This document shows positions 25,461 to 35,091 of a DNA stretch of 64,000 nucleotides, one piece after another (within the stretch, counting starts at the first letter, position 1; every line of letters starts with the position of its first letter). Both the position numbers and the translations under genes were made by a program. The stretch comes from Rhodococcus tukisamuensis NBRC 100609 (GTDB lineage: Bacteria; Actinomycetota; Actinomycetes; Mycobacteriales; Mycobacteriaceae). The notes under the pieces are model-generated. The model made no database searches and was not told the origin of the DNA. It worked only from the letters and a program-made list of their open reading frames with translations. The stretch covers positions 19,006-83,005 of the forward strand of contig NZ_BCXG01000023.1 of the NCBI RefSeq assembly GCF_001894985.1, in the 5' to 3' direction.

Positions 25461-28400
25461 CGGGGAGCATGCAACGACCACCGGGTTCGCCGGGAGCGGA
25501 GCCGGCGGAGCGACCCCGTGGCACTGCAGCCGAGCCGGCGGAGCGACCCCGTGGCACTGCAGCGGAGCCGGCGCGACCCGGAGGTCCTGCGGCGCAGCGA
25601 CCCGGGAAGGTCGCGCCCACACCGCCGGCCCCCTGGGAACGGACCCAGCCCGGACTGCCCCGGCACGAGGACGAGCCGCGGCGGCAGGCCCCCCAGCAGC
25701 ACGCGCCCCGCCCCGCCCCGCCCCAGCAGTCACAGCAGTCACAGCAGTCACACGAGCCGTACCGGCCGCTCCACCAGTCCGACCAGCCGTACCGCCCGCA
25801 GCCCGCGCCACAGCGCGCCGCGCCGCAGCGCTACCAGCCCGGCGACCCCAATCTGACCGCGGCCACCCGGCCGGCCCGTCCGGTCCCGCCGGGACCGCGG
25901 CCGACGGACCCGCGCCCCGCGGACACCACCGCCCCGCCGCCCGTCGAACCGCCCGAGCCCGAGACGGCCGAGGACGACGAGTCCGGGAACTCGAACTCGT
26001 CACTGATGGCCGCGACCGGCTCGATCGCGGTGGCCACGATGGTCAGCCGGATCACCGGCTTCCTCAAGCAGGTGCTGCTGCTGACCACGCTGGGCGCCGT
26101 CACCGCCAGCGCGTTCACCGTCGCCAGCCAGCTGCCGAACATGATCTCCGAGCTGGTGCTCGGCGCGGTCCTGTCCGCGATCGTGGTCCCGGTGCTGGTC
26201 CGCGCCGAGAAGGAGGACGACGACGGGGGCGCCGCGTTCGTGCGCCGGCTGTTCACCATCGCCGGCCTGGTGCTCGGCGTGGCCGCGGTGGTCGCGGTGC
26301 TCAGCGCACCCCTGCTGGTGCGGCTGTTCCTGCCGTCGGACGGCAAGGTCGACCCGGTCCTGACCACCCAATTCGCCTACCTGCTGCTGCCGGCCATCCT
26401 GTTCTACGGCCTGTCCGCGCTGCTCACGGCGATCCTCAACACCCGGGGCGTGTTCAAGCCGGGCGCCTGGGCGCCGGTGCTCAACAACTGCGTCGTGCTG
26501 GTGGTGCTCGGCGTGTTCTGGATGATGTCGCGGGGGTCCGACGAGATCACCACCGCGCAGCTGCTGGTCCTCGGGATCGGCGTCACCCTCGGCGTGGTCA
26601 CCCAGGCCGCCACCCTGCTGCCCGCGATCCGACGCCAGGGCATCAGCCTGAAGCCGCTGTGGGGGCTCGACGACCGGCTCAGGCTGTTCGCCGGCATGGG
26701 CGTCGCCATCGTGCTGTACGTGCTGATCAGCCAGGTCGGGTTCAGCATCGGCACCCGCATCGCCGCGAGCGTCGACGGGGCCGGGCCGGTCATCTACAAC
26801 CAGGCCTGGATCCTGCTGCAGCTGCCGTACGGCATCATCGGCGTCACCGTCCTGACCGCGATCATGCCGCGACTGAGCCGCAACGCCGCCGCGGAGGACA
26901 CCCCGGCCGTCGTCGACGACCTGTCCGTCGCCACCCGGCTGACCATGGTCTCGCTGGTGCCGGTGGTGGTGTTCCTGACCTTCGCCGGCCCGCAGGTCGG
27001 CCAGGCGCTGTTCGGCTACGGCAACTTCGGCGCGGCCGACGCCGAGCGCCTCGGGCACGCGGTCAGCTGGTCCGCCTTCACGCTGATCCCGTACGCGCTG
27101 GTCCTGATCCACCTGCGGGTCTTCTACGCCCGCGAGCAGGCCTGGACCCCCACCTGGATCATTCTCGGCATCACCGGCGTGAAGGTGGGGCTCTCGTTGC
27201 TGGCGCCGGTGGTGGCCTCCGACGACACCCAGGTGGTGAGCCTGCTCGGCGTCGCGAACGGTCTCGGTTTCACGGCGGGCGCGATCATCGGCGCCATCCT
27301 GCTGCGGCGGAGCCTCGGGTCGTTGCGGATGGCGAACGTCGGCAAGACCGCGTTCCTGGTCGTGGTCGCCTCGCTGGCCGGGTCGATCGCGATGCTCACC
27401 GCGGAGGAGCTGCTGGGCCTGGACGAGCTCGGCGACCGCTTCGGCGGCCCGGGCGCCTTCGTCCAGGTCGGGATCTGCGCGGTGCTCATGCTCGGCGTGA
27501 CGTTCACCCTGCTGCGGTTCGCGGGCATCCCGGAGGTGGTCGCCGCCACGGTGGCGGTCACCCGTCTGGTGAACCGGGCGCGTGGCCGGTCGCCGCAACC
27601 GGTGGCCGTCGAGGACTTCACACCGATCCCCGACTACGACGCCGTCACCGTGTTGCTTCCCGCGATCGGCCGTACTCAGGTACTACTTAGGAAAGATCAG
27701 CAGCTCCCGTACCCTGGACCAGGGCCTGCGGGGGTGCCAATCACTGCGAGGGAGGGTTCCGGCCAGATGCGTGAAGGAGTGCGGGTGAGCGACGAAGACG
27801 TTGCCGGCGGCAAGACCGGTAGTTCGACGACGCACGCGTCCGATCCCGGATCGGCAACTCGCACAACCGAACCCACCGAGGCCTCGACCGCTGTCGCGGC
27901 ACCCGGCAAGACCGGTGCCGACCCCGACAAGGGCGACGCGGGCAAGGGCGAGGCCCGGTCGGTGTCCCGGCCGGCGGCCCCGGTCCGCAAGGCCCCCGAG
28001 CGCGACCTCATGGTGGACACCGGCGTCATCCCGATCGGCTCGCCGCCGCTGCCCCCGATGCGCGTCGGCGCGGCGGACACCGCTCCCCGGCAGCCGCGCG
28101 GCCCGAAGCTGATCGCCGGCGCGTCCGTCGCCGGTGGCCGCTACCGGCTGCTGGCACCGCACGGCGGGTCCCGTGGCCTCAAGTTCTGGCAGGCCCACGA
28201 CATCAAGCTCGACCGCGAGGTGGCGCTGACCTTCGTCGACGCCGAGCAGCGCGCCGGCACCGGCGCAGAGGTGGCCGAGGACCCGCAGGCCGTGCTCTCG
28301 CGCACCCTCCGGCTGGGCCGGATCAACTCGCCCGGCCTCGCCCGAGTCCTCGACGTGGTCCGCGGCAGCTCCGGCGGCATCGTGGTGGCCGAGTGGACCC

Positions 28401-29635
28401 CGGGCCGCTCCCTCAAGGAGATGTCCGAGACGACACCGTCCCCGATCGGCGCCGCCCGCGCCATTCGCGCGCTGGCGTCCGCGGCGGAGGCCGCACACCG
28501 CAGCGGCGGCGCGTTGTCGATCGACCACCCGGACCGGGTCCGGATCTCGGCGGCGGGCGACGCGGTCCTCGCGTTCCCGGCCACCCTCGCCGATGCGGAC
28601 GCCCCGACCGACGTCCGCGGCCTCGGCGCCATGTTGTACGCGCTGATCACCGCGCGCTGGCCGCTCGGCGAGCCGGGTGCGCCCGCGGATGCACCCGCCG
28701 GGCCGGTCGGCGGGATGCCCCCTGCGGACCGCGGCTCCGACGGTGTGCCCGTCGAGCCTCGCGTGATCCGCCCGGAGGTGCCGTTCGAGATCTCCGCGGT
28801 GGCGATCCGCGCTCTCGAACAGGGCAGCGGCATCCGCACCGCCGCCACCGTGCAGCACGTGCTGGACCAGGCGTCGGTCGTCGACCAGAAGACGGACCTG
28901 ATGCCGGCACTGCGGCTCGGCCAGCGCCCCGCGGGCGCGTCCGGGCACGCACTGAGCGATCCCGAGCAGGCGGCGGCGGAACGGCTCAAGAGCAACCGGA
29001 TGGTGATGGCGCTGGCCGCCCTCGGCGTCCTGACCGTGATCGTGCTGGCATTCCTCGGCTGGTGGCTGGCGAATGCGCTGGCGGGCGGCGGTTCCAGCGA
29101 ACCTCTCAACGAGCAGAACATCGGCCTGACCACCAGCGCCGCCGAGCCCGACGGGAACACCACCACCGCCGCCTCGGCGGCCCCGCCGGCGGCCGCGGTC
29201 CCGGTGAAACCGGCCGGTGCCACCGTCTACTCGCCGCAGGGCTCGCCGGACAACCCGAGCACCGCCGGGCTGGCGGTCGACGGCAACACGGCGACCAAGT
29301 GGAGCACCGACACCTACTTCCAGCAGTTCCCGTCCTTCAAGACCGGTGTGGGCCTCATGGTCGACCTCGCCGAGCCCACCGCGGTGCGGGACGTGTGGAT
29401 CGACTCGCCGAGCGCCGGCACCACCGTCGAGATCCGGACGGCCCCCGGCGCCAACTCGGCCCTGGACCAGACCCAGCTGATCGGCACGGCGGTGCTCGGC
29501 AAGGGCGTCACCACCATCCCGGTCACCACGGACGGCAATGTCGGCCGGATCCTGGTGTGGGTGACCAAGCTGTCCGAGGACGGCGGGAAGGTCCAGTCGT
29601 CGATCTCCGAGGTCGGCTTCAACAAGACGCCGTAG
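25457..29635 (+). CDS. mviN: lipid II flippase MurJ (MviN) with pseudokinase and extracellular ligand-binding-like domain
   Basis: 1392 residues in four parts: a Pro/Gln/Arg-rich cytoplasmic extension (about 1-170) with repeats; a 14-helix MurJ/MATE-like core (about 175-690) that flips lipid II; a linker and kinase-like domain (about 890-1150) in which the ATP-anchoring Lys position reads REVALTFVD and no HRD motif is seen, hence a pseudokinase; and a transmembrane helix (about 1180-1207) followed by a discoidin-like external domain. In M. tuberculosis the pseudokinase is phosphorylated by PknB and binds FhaA. It is longer than Rv3910 mainly through the N-terminal extension. Overlaps DUF6049 by 4 bp. 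Confidence 0.93.
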   Translation: MTGSMQRPPGSPGAEPAERPRGTAAEPAERPRGTAAEPARPGGPAAQRPGKVAPTPPAPWERTQPGLPRHEDEPRRQAPQQHAPRPAPPQQSQQSQQSHEPYRPLHQSDQPYRPQPAPQRAAPQRYQPGDPNLTAATRPARPVPPGPRPTDPRPADTTAPPPVEPPEPETAEDDESGNSNSSLMAATGSIAVATMVSRITGFLKQVLLLTTLGAVTASAFTVASQLPNMISELVLGAVLSAIVVPVLVRAEKEDDDGGAAFVRRLFTIAGLVLGVAAVVAVLSAPLLVRLFLPSDGKVDPVLTTQFAYLLLPAILFYGLSALLTAILNTRGVFKPGAWAPVLNNCVVLVVLGVFWMMSRGSDEITTAQLLVLGIGVTLGVVTQAATLLPAIRRQGISLKPLWGLDDRLRLFAGMGVAIVLYVLISQVGFSIGTRIAASVDGAGPVIYNQAWILLQLPYGIIGVTVLTAIMPRLSRNAAAEDTPAVVDDLSVATRLTMVSLVPVVVFLTFAGPQVGQALFGYGNFGAADAERLGHAVSWSAFTLIPYALVLIHLRVFYAREQAWTPTWIILGITGVKVGLSLLAPVVASDDTQVVSLLGVANGLGFTAGAIIGAILLRRSLGSLRMANVGKTAFLVVVASLAGSIAMLTAEELLGLDELGDRFGGPGAFVQVGICAVLMLGVTFTLLRFAGIPEVVAATVAVTRLVNRARGRSPQPVAVEDFTPIPDYDAVTVLLPAIGRTQVLLRKDQQLPYPGPGPAGVPITAREGSGQMREGVRVSDEDVAGGKTGSSTTHASDPGSATRTTEPTEASTAVAAPGKTGADPDKGDAGKGEARSVSRPAAPVRKAPERDLMVDTGVIPIGSPPLPPMRVGAADTAPRQPRGPKLIAGASVAGGRYRLLAPHGGSRGLKFWQAHDIKLDREVALTFVDAEQRAGTGAEVAEDPQAVLSRTLRLGRINSPGLARVLDVVRGSSGGIVVAEWTPGRSLKEMSETTPSPIGAARAIRALASAAEAAHRSGGALSIDHPDRVRISAAGDAVLAFPATLADADAPTDVRGLGAMLYALITARWPLGEPGAPADAPAGPVGGMPPADRGSDGVPVEPRVIRPEVPFEISAVAIRALEQGSGIRTAATVQHVLDQASVVDQKTDLMPALRLGQRPAGASGHALSDPEQAAAERLKSNRMVMALAALGVLTVIVLAFLGWWLANALAGGGSSEPLNEQNIGLTTSAAEPDGNTTTAASAAPPAAAVPVKPAGATVYSPQGSPDNPSTAGLAVDGNTATKWSTDTYFQQFPSFKTGVGLMVDLAEPTAVRDVWIDSPSAGTTVEIRTAPGANSALDQTQLIGTAVLGKGVTTIPVTTDGNVGRILVWVTKLSEDGGKVQSSISEVGFNKTP
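25499..25579 (+). repeat. 33-bp tandem repeat in the mviN N-terminal extension
   Basis: Units 25499-25531 and 25532-25564 are nearly identical, with a third partial unit, coding repeats of AEPAERPRGTA. The DNA core shares CGGAGCC-GCGGAGCGA with the repeats before mutT4. Confidence 0.85.
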
Positions 29636-29719
29636 CGCGGGGACCCACCCAGCGCGCCCTCCGGCGTCGATGTGGTCGAGTTTGAGGACTCGAGACGCGA
29701 TGGTCGGTTAACATTCCGC

Positions 29720-30316
29720 GTGCGAATCAACAGGGGGATCGCCGCAGCGGGCATGTCTGACGCCCAGCTACTGGCAGCGCACGCGTCGGGGGACGCACGC
29801 GCATTTTCGGAACTGCTCGGCAGACACTACGACCATCTGTGGCAGACGGCCCGGCGGACGAGTTACACGCCGGAGGACGCCGCGGACGCGTTGCAGGAGG
29901 CGCTGCTCAACGCGCATCGGACGGCCGCGACCTTCCGGGCCGATGCCGCGGTGCGCAGCTGGCTGCACCGAATCGTGGTGAACGCCTGTCTGGACCGGAT
30001 CCGGCGGAACAAGGCCCGGCCGACGGTGCCGCTGCCGGAGGACGACCAGCACGAACCCAGCCACCCACGCGACGCCATGACGGACCGCGAGACGTCCATG
30101 GCCATCGAGGATGCGCTGTTCACACTGTCGCCGGAGCAGCGGGCCGCGGTGGTCGCGGTCGACCTCGAGGGGTACTCGGTGGCCGAGGCTGCGGCGTTGC
30201 TCGGGATCCCGGAGGGCACCGTGAAGAGTCGGTGCGCGCGGGCCCGGCACCGGCTCGCCCAGGAGTTGAGTTATTTGCAGGCCGGACGGAACCAGATCGA
30301 CGCCAACGAGGTCTAA
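29720..30316 (+). CDS. sigM: ECF RNA polymerase sigma factor SigM
   Basis: 198 residues if started at GTG 29720, which lies 6 bp after a TAACAT -10-like box (29709-29714) and would be leaderless; ATG 29753 (MSDAQLLAAH) is the alternative and matches homologue N-termini better. Region 2 contains DAADALQEALLNAHR and SWLHRIVVNACLDRIRR; region 4 contains YSVAEAAALLGIPEGTVKSRCARAR. Sequence and position after mviN match M. tuberculosis Rv3911. Known SigM controls surface lipids and secreted proteins. Followed by its anti-sigma factor. Confidence 0.9.
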   Translation: MRINRGIAAAGMSDAQLLAAHASGDARAFSELLGRHYDHLWQTARRTSYTPEDAADALQEALLNAHRTAATFRADAAVRSWLHRIVVNACLDRIRRNKARPTVPLPEDDQHEPSHPRDAMTDRETSMAIEDALFTLSPEQRAAVVAVDLEGYSVAEAAALLGIPEGTVKSRCARARHRLAQELSYLQAGRNQIDANEV

Positions 30317-30428
30317 TCCCAGTAGCGGCGGTCGATCGGCGCGGCGGGTCACGGGCACGGGCGTCGGCGGTTTCGCTCACGTAGTTTCGAGTTCGAGTTT
30401 CGGTTCGTTCCAACTAAAAGGAGGTGTC

Positions 30429-31178
30429 ATGGTCGCCCAGGGTGAGGATGCACTGCACCCCCCTTTCGACCCAGACCTGCTCGCCGATCTGCACGCCGGG
30501 GCGCTGCCGCCGGAGTTCGCGGATCGGCTTGGCGTGGCGTCCGCACAGGACCCGGAAGCCCAGCGCGTCCTCGCCGCGCTCGACTCCGTGCGCGGGCAGC
30601 TCGGCGCGCTGCGCAGCGCCGACGCGACGCCGCCACCCGCGCCGCCGGAGGTGGTCGCCCGGATCGAGGCCGCGCTGGCCGCCGAGGTCGCCGGCGCCGC
30701 AGCACCGGCCGCCGTCTCCGCCCTGGCCGGGCGGACCGAACGTCGACGCCGGCCCGTCCGACTGCTCGCCGCGGCCGCCGCCGTGGCGGTCGTCGCCGCC
30801 GGCGCCCTGTTCGCGCTGACCCGACCCGACGACGAGACCGGACCCGCGACGCCCGCCGTCGCCCTCGACTCGCCGACCCCGTCCGCCACGAGCGTGGACC
30901 TCGGGTCCGACCTGCAGCCCACGGTCGCGCTCGGGCTGCTCGGCCGTACCGACCTCGGCCCACTGTCGGCGCCGGGGGCCCGGGACGGATGCCTGCGAGC
31001 CAACGGCGTGGACCCGACCACCCCGCTGCTGGGTTCCGGTCCGGTCCGCCTGCGGGGTGTCCCCGGGCTGCTGATGCTCTTCCCGGGGGCACAGGTACCC
31101 CAGATCACCGCGCTGGTGGTCGGCTCGGGATGCACCGACTCCGACCCGGCGACGCTGGCCCGCGCCGACATCGGCTAG
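30429..31178 (+). CDS. membrane anti-sigma-M factor (Rv3912/RsmA-like)
   Basis: 249 residues with a strong AAAAGGAGG site 6 bp before the ATG. A cytoplasmic N-terminal domain (DLLADLHAGALPPEFADRL) precedes one transmembrane helix at about residues 117-137 (VRLLAAAAAVAVVAAGALFAL) and an external domain with two Cys (GCLRANG and GSGCTD). Same location as Rv3912 downstream of sigM. The 112-bp gap after sigM contains its own possible promoter, so regulation may not be strictly coupled. Confidence 0.87.
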   Translation: MVAQGEDALHPPFDPDLLADLHAGALPPEFADRLGVASAQDPEAQRVLAALDSVRGQLGALRSADATPPPAPPEVVARIEAALAAEVAGAAAPAAVSALAGRTERRRRPVRLLAAAAAVAVVAAGALFALTRPDDETGPATPAVALDSPTPSATSVDLGSDLQPTVALGLLGRTDLGPLSAPGARDGCLRANGVDPTTPLLGSGPVRLRGVPGLLMLFPGAQVPQITALVVGSGCTDSDPATLARADIG

Positions 31179-31187
31179 ACGTCAAAC

Positions 31188-31250
31188 GCCGAACGGGCGG
31201 TTACCGGGGCCGGCTCTCGGCCGATGCCCCGACAACCGCCCGTTCGGCGG
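31188..31250. terminator. bidirectional terminator between convergent genes
   Basis: Perfect 16-bp arms (CGCCGAACGGGCGGTT at 31188-31203 and complement at 31235-31250) with a 31-nt loop that folds again through CGGGG/CCCCG. It fills the 76-bp gap between the convergent anti-sigma and TetR genes. Confidence 0.88.
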
Positions 31251-31254
31251 AAGT

Positions 31255-31821
31255 TCACTCCGGTCCGGCCGCCAACAGCAGGATCTCGAGCACCTTGGCC
31301 CGCATCTGCGGGGTATCCACCTCGGGCGCGATCAGCGACAGGAACATCGCGGCGCCCGCGCCCAGCGCCAGCAGCGCGCCGGCCTCGAGCTGATCCTCGG
31401 CCCCGGACCCGTCGGCGGGCGGCAGCATGGCGGCGCTGGGCCCGCTGAAGTTCCGCCACACCGCCCCGCGCAGTTCTTGGTGGTCGCGCAGCGTGGCCAG
31501 GAGCGCCGGCACCGCCGCCCGGACCGCGGGGCTGCGGAACACCTCGGAACTACCCGTCGCCACCCAGCGGATCCAGCCGGCCCGGTCCGCACCCTCGAAC
31601 GGCCGCAGGTCCGGCTCCAGGCCGAGGACGGCGTCGAGGACCAGGTGCGCCTTGGACTCCCACCGCCGCGCCATGGCGGCGCGGCTGACACCCGCCCGGG
31701 CCGCGAGCGCCCGCAGGCTGAGCTGGTCGTATCCCACCTCGACGAGCATGTCGCGGGCGGCGTCGAGCACGGCGGCGTCGATGCGGGGGTCACGGGGGCG
31801 GCCCGATCCGGTGGCGGTCAT
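31255..31821 (-). CDS. TetR-family transcriptional regulator
   Basis: 188 residues; helix-turn-helix SLRALAARAGVSRAAMARRW near residue 35. Divergent from an old-yellow-enzyme-like gene with 103 bp between them, so that gene is the likely target. A GGAAGAG site lies upstream of the ATG. This divergon is absent from the equivalent mycobacterial gene order and appears inserted between the sigM and trxB blocks. Confidence 0.88.
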   Translation of the reverse strand: MTATGSGRPRDPRIDAAVLDAARDMLVEVGYDQLSLRALAARAGVSRAAMARRWESKAHLVLDAVLGLEPDLRPFEGADRAGWIRWVATGSSEVFRSPAVRAAVPALLATLRDHQELRGAVWRNFSGPSAAMLPPADGSGAEDQLEAGALLALGAGAAMFLSLIAPEVDTPQMRAKVLEILLLAAGPE

Positions 31822-31924
31822 CGATCGAATTCTCTTCCATCGGGGGCCGTCGGGCTATACCGTGTCCTTTACGAGTCCAGTGGCATCGCAATGATCGCCC
31901 GACAGCAACGAGGACGCCTCCACG

Positions 31925-33148
31925 ATGAACGCCGCACCCACCCCCGCCCGACGGATCTTCGAGCCCGCCCGGCTCGGCCCCCTGACCCTGCGCAACCGCA
32001 TCGTCAAGGCCGCGACCTTCGAGGGCGTGATGCGGCGCGGCGTCGTCTCCGACGAACTCGTCGAGTTCCACCGCGCGGTGGCGGCCGGCGGCGCGGCGTT
32101 GACCACCGTCGCGTACTGCGCGGTGTCCGAGTCGGGCCGGGTGCACCGCGACACCCTCGTCCTGAACGAGGCCACCAGACCGGGACTCATCCGACTCACC
32201 GACGCCGTGCACGCGGAGGGCGCCCTGGCCGCGGCCCAGATCGGGCACGCCGGACTGGTCGCCAACACCCTCTCCAACGGCACCAAGACCCTGGCGCCGT
32301 CCACCCGGATCAGTCCTCCCGCAATGGGTTTGGTCCGCGGTGCATCGCTCGACCAGCTCGCCGAGGTGGCCACGGACTTCGAACACGCGGCGCGGGTCGC
32401 GGTCGACTCCGGGTTCGATGCGCTCGAGGTGCACCTGGGCCACAACTACCTGCTGAGCAGCTTCATGAGCCCGAACCTGAACAGGCGCCACGACCGGTAC
32501 GGCGGCAGCGTGGCGGCCCGCTCCCGCTTCCCGCGCGAGGTGCTCAAGCGGGTTCGCGCCGCGGCGGGGGACTCCGTCGCGGTCACCGTCAAGTTCAACA
32601 TGGCCGACGGCGTCCCCAAGGGACTCTGGCTGGACCAGAGCCTGCAGATCGCCAGGCTGATCGAGTCCGACGGGCACGTCGACGCCATGCAGCTCACCGG
32701 CGGCAGCTCCCTGCTCAACGGCATGTACTTCTTCCGCGGCGAGGTCCCGATGGCGGAATTCATTGCGTCGCAACCAAAACTGGTGGGAGTGGGGCTGCGT
32801 TTCTACGGCCCGCACCTTTTTCCCACCTACCCCTTCGAGGAGGCCTTCTTCCGGCCGTTCGCGCGCCAGTTCCGCGAGGCGCTGTCGATGCCGCTGATCA
32901 TGCTCGGCGGGATCAACCGGGTCGAGACCATCGAGACCGCACTGGGGGAGGGCTTCGAGTTCGTCGGCATGGCCCGCGCGCTGCTTCGGGATCCCAACCT
33001 GGTCAACAAGTTTCGAGACGACGAGGCTACCGAGGGCAACTGCGTGCACTGCAACAAGTGCATGCCGACCATCTACACCGGCACCCGGTGCGTGGTCCGC
33101 GAGGCCCTCGCCGCCCTCCCCGACCCAACGCTGGGCCACGCCGGCTGA
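31925..33148 (+). CDS. NADH:flavin oxidoreductase / old yellow enzyme-like protein with C-terminal Cys cluster
   Basis: 407 residues. TIM-barrel FMN enzyme: NRIVKAATFEG near the start, Gln in AAQIGHAG, the HxxH-like GHNYLLSSFMSP block, NRRHDRYGGS, and the phosphate-binding MLGGINR and FVGMARALLRDP. The C-terminal CVHCNKCM followed nine residues later by Cys resembles the [4Fe-4S] ligands of 2,4-dienoyl-CoA reductase-type enzymes, but the FAD/NADPH domain of those is missing. It probably reduces an activated alkene; substrate unknown. Divergent from its presumed TetR repressor. Confidence 0.87.
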   Translation: MNAAPTPARRIFEPARLGPLTLRNRIVKAATFEGVMRRGVVSDELVEFHRAVAAGGAALTTVAYCAVSESGRVHRDTLVLNEATRPGLIRLTDAVHAEGALAAAQIGHAGLVANTLSNGTKTLAPSTRISPPAMGLVRGASLDQLAEVATDFEHAARVAVDSGFDALEVHLGHNYLLSSFMSPNLNRRHDRYGGSVAARSRFPREVLKRVRAAAGDSVAVTVKFNMADGVPKGLWLDQSLQIARLIESDGHVDAMQLTGGSSLLNGMYFFRGEVPMAEFIASQPKLVGVGLRFYGPHLFPTYPFEEAFFRPFARQFREALSMPLIMLGGINRVETIETALGEGFEFVGMARALLRDPNLVNKFRDDEATEGNCVHCNKCMPTIYTGTRCVVREALAALPDPTLGHAG

Positions 33149-33171
33149 GTCGAGCCTCCCGGCCAATTTTC

Positions 33172-33186
33172 CCAACAACCTGTTGG
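33172..33186. promoter_or_regulatory. operator-like palindrome upstream of the TetR gene
   Basis: CCAACA-ACC-TGTTGG interrupted palindrome, in the 252-bp gap between the flavin enzyme gene and the next TetR gene; symmetry and spacing fit a TetR-type operator. Confidence 0.45.
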
Positions 33187-33400
33187 CACCCTTGCCATCC
33201 CCGTCGGAGCTGACGGTGCCGCTCCCCAAGGAGTCGACATGTGTGATGGCGCGGTGCCGTCGCTCGGCGGTTACCACCGTGACGGTGTCCCCCGACTACG
33301 ATGTCCTCGACCGCTGCGCCCGCGTCGTCACGACGACCGACGGGCGCAGGACCGACACATGAGGCGTCGCCCACCCGACGCACCGGCGAGGGGAGGTGCG

Positions 33401-34012
33401 GTGCCGCGGATCAGCGCGCCCACGGTGGCGCAGCACCGCGCCGCACAGCGGCGCGCCCTCCTCGACGCCGCCCGCGAGGTGCTCACCGAGGGCGCCACCG
33501 ACATCCCGGGGTTCGCCGAGGTCGCGGCCCGCGCGGGCCTGGCGCGGTCGAGCATGTACCAGTACTTCAAGTCCCGGCGGGACCTCCTCGACGCACTGGT
33601 CGAGGACTCCTTCCCGCGCTGGTCCGATCGGGTCGAACGGGAGATGGACGCGGCCGGGGCACCGGACCGCCGGGTCCTCGCCTACGTCCGCGCGAACCTG
33701 GACCTGGTCGCCGAGGGGGAACACGCCATCGCCTCGTCGATCGCCGCCATCGCGCCGACCGAGAAGATGACCGAGACCAGCGCGCTGCTGCACCGCAAGC
33801 TGGTGACCCCGCTGGTGACGGCGCTCACCGAGCTCGGCGCCACCGACCCGGCCGCCACCGCCGAGCTCATCAACGCCGTCGTGCACGCCGCGACCCGGCA
33901 GGTCGAGGCCGGTGGTGACCCCGTCGCGGTTCAGGCCCGGGCCGCGGAACTGATCGAGCCGTACCTCACCTTCGCCGCCACATCCAGGGCCACCGGGAAC
34001 ATCAACCCTTAG
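33401..34012 (+). CDS. TetR-family transcriptional regulator
   Basis: 203 residues from GTG 33401, which has a GGGGAGG site 4 bp upstream. Helix-turn-helix: DIPGFAEVAARAGLARSSMYQYF. It precedes trxB by 42 bp on the same strand, so it may be transcribed into the thioredoxin genes, although trxB is not a usual TetR target. An interrupted palindrome at 33172-33186 is its likely own operator. Confidence 0.87.
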   Translation: MPRISAPTVAQHRAAQRRALLDAAREVLTEGATDIPGFAEVAARAGLARSSMYQYFKSRRDLLDALVEDSFPRWSDRVEREMDAAGAPDRRVLAYVRANLDLVAEGEHAIASSIAAIAPTEKMTETSALLHRKLVTPLVTALTELGATDPAATAELINAVVHAATRQVEAGGDPVAVQARAAELIEPYLTFAATSRATGNINP

Positions 34013-34054
34013 TCTGTTGTTGAGCCAGGCAACGTTCACAACCCGGAAGGCCCC

Positions 34055-35044
34055 ATGACTAACCCGACCTCGGTACGAGACCTCATCATCGTCGGATCCG
34101 GACCCTCCGGATACACCGCCGGCGTCTACGCCGCCCGTGCGGAGCTGGCACCCCTGCTCTTCGAGGGCACCCAGTTCGGCGGCGCCCTGATGACCACCAC
34201 CGAGGTGGAGAACTTCCCCGGCTTCCGCGAGGGCATCATGGGCCCGGACCTCATGGACGAGATGCGCGAGCAGGCCAAGCGCTTCGGCGCCGAGATCCGC
34301 ACCGAGGACGTCGAGGAGATCGACCTGTCCAGCGGCGTCAAGCGCATCGTCGCGAACGGCGAGACCTACTACGCGCACGCCGTCATCCTGGCGATGGGCG
34401 CGGCGGCCCGCTACCTCGGCATCCCCGGCGAGGAGACCCTGCTCGGCCGCGGCGTCAGCGCCTGCGCCACCTGCGACGGCTTCTTCTTCAAGGACCAGGA
34501 CATCGCCGTGATCGGCGGCGGCGACTCCGCGATGGAGGAGGCCACCTTCCTCACCCGCTTCGCCCGCTCGGTCACGCTGGTGCACCGCCGCGAGGAGTTC
34601 CGCGCCTCGCGGATCATGCTCGAGCGCGCCAAGGCGAACGAGAAGATCCGCTTCCTGACCAACGCCGAGCCGGTCGAGGTCCTCGGCGAGACCAGCGTCA
34701 CCGGCCTGGTGCTCCGCGACACCGTCACCGGCGAGCAGTCCACCCTGCCGATCACCGGCATGTTCGTCGCGATCGGCCACGACCCGCGCAGCGAGCTGGT
34801 CAAGGGCCAGGTCGACATCGACGACGAGGGCTACGTGCGGGTGCAGTCCCCGACCACGCAGACCTCCATCGAGGGTGTCTTCGCGGCCGGCGACCTGGTC
34901 GACCACACCTACCGTCAGGCCATCACCGCCGCCGGCACCGGCTGCTCCGCCGCGATCGACGCGGAGCGCTGGCTGGCCGAGAAGGGCGACATCACCGCCA
35001 ACACGCTCGCGGCGGCCGACCGCCCCGTCGGCGCCGAGGTCTGA
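34055..35044 (+). CDS. trxB: thioredoxin-disulfide reductase
   Basis: 329 residues. NADPH-dependent FAD enzyme that reduces thioredoxin. FAD motif GSGPSG at 14-19, redox-active CATC at 137-140, NADPH motif GGGDSA, and the C-terminal FAD motif [16 protein letters not shown]. Followed by trxA 47 bp later, as in Rv3913-Rv3914. Confidence 0.96.
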   Translation: MTNPTSVRDLIIVGSGPSGYTAGVYAARAELAPLLFEGTQFGGALMTTTEVENFPGFREGIMGPDLMDEMREQAKRFGAEIRTEDVEEIDLSSGVKRIVANGETYYAHAVILAMGAAARYLGIPGEETLLGRGVSACATCDGFFFKDQDIAVIGGGDSAMEEATFLTRFARSVTLVHRREEFRASRIMLERAKANEKIRFLTNAEPVEVLGETSVTGLVLRDTVTGEQSTLPITGMFVAIGHDPRSELVKGQVDIDDEGYVRVQSPTTQTSIEGVFAAGDLVDHTYRQAITAAGTGCSAAIDAERWLAEKGDITANTLAAADRPVGAEV

Positions 35045-35091
35045 CCACCACCCGCCTCGCGGACCCCACCCCGCCACCTGAGGAGACAACC

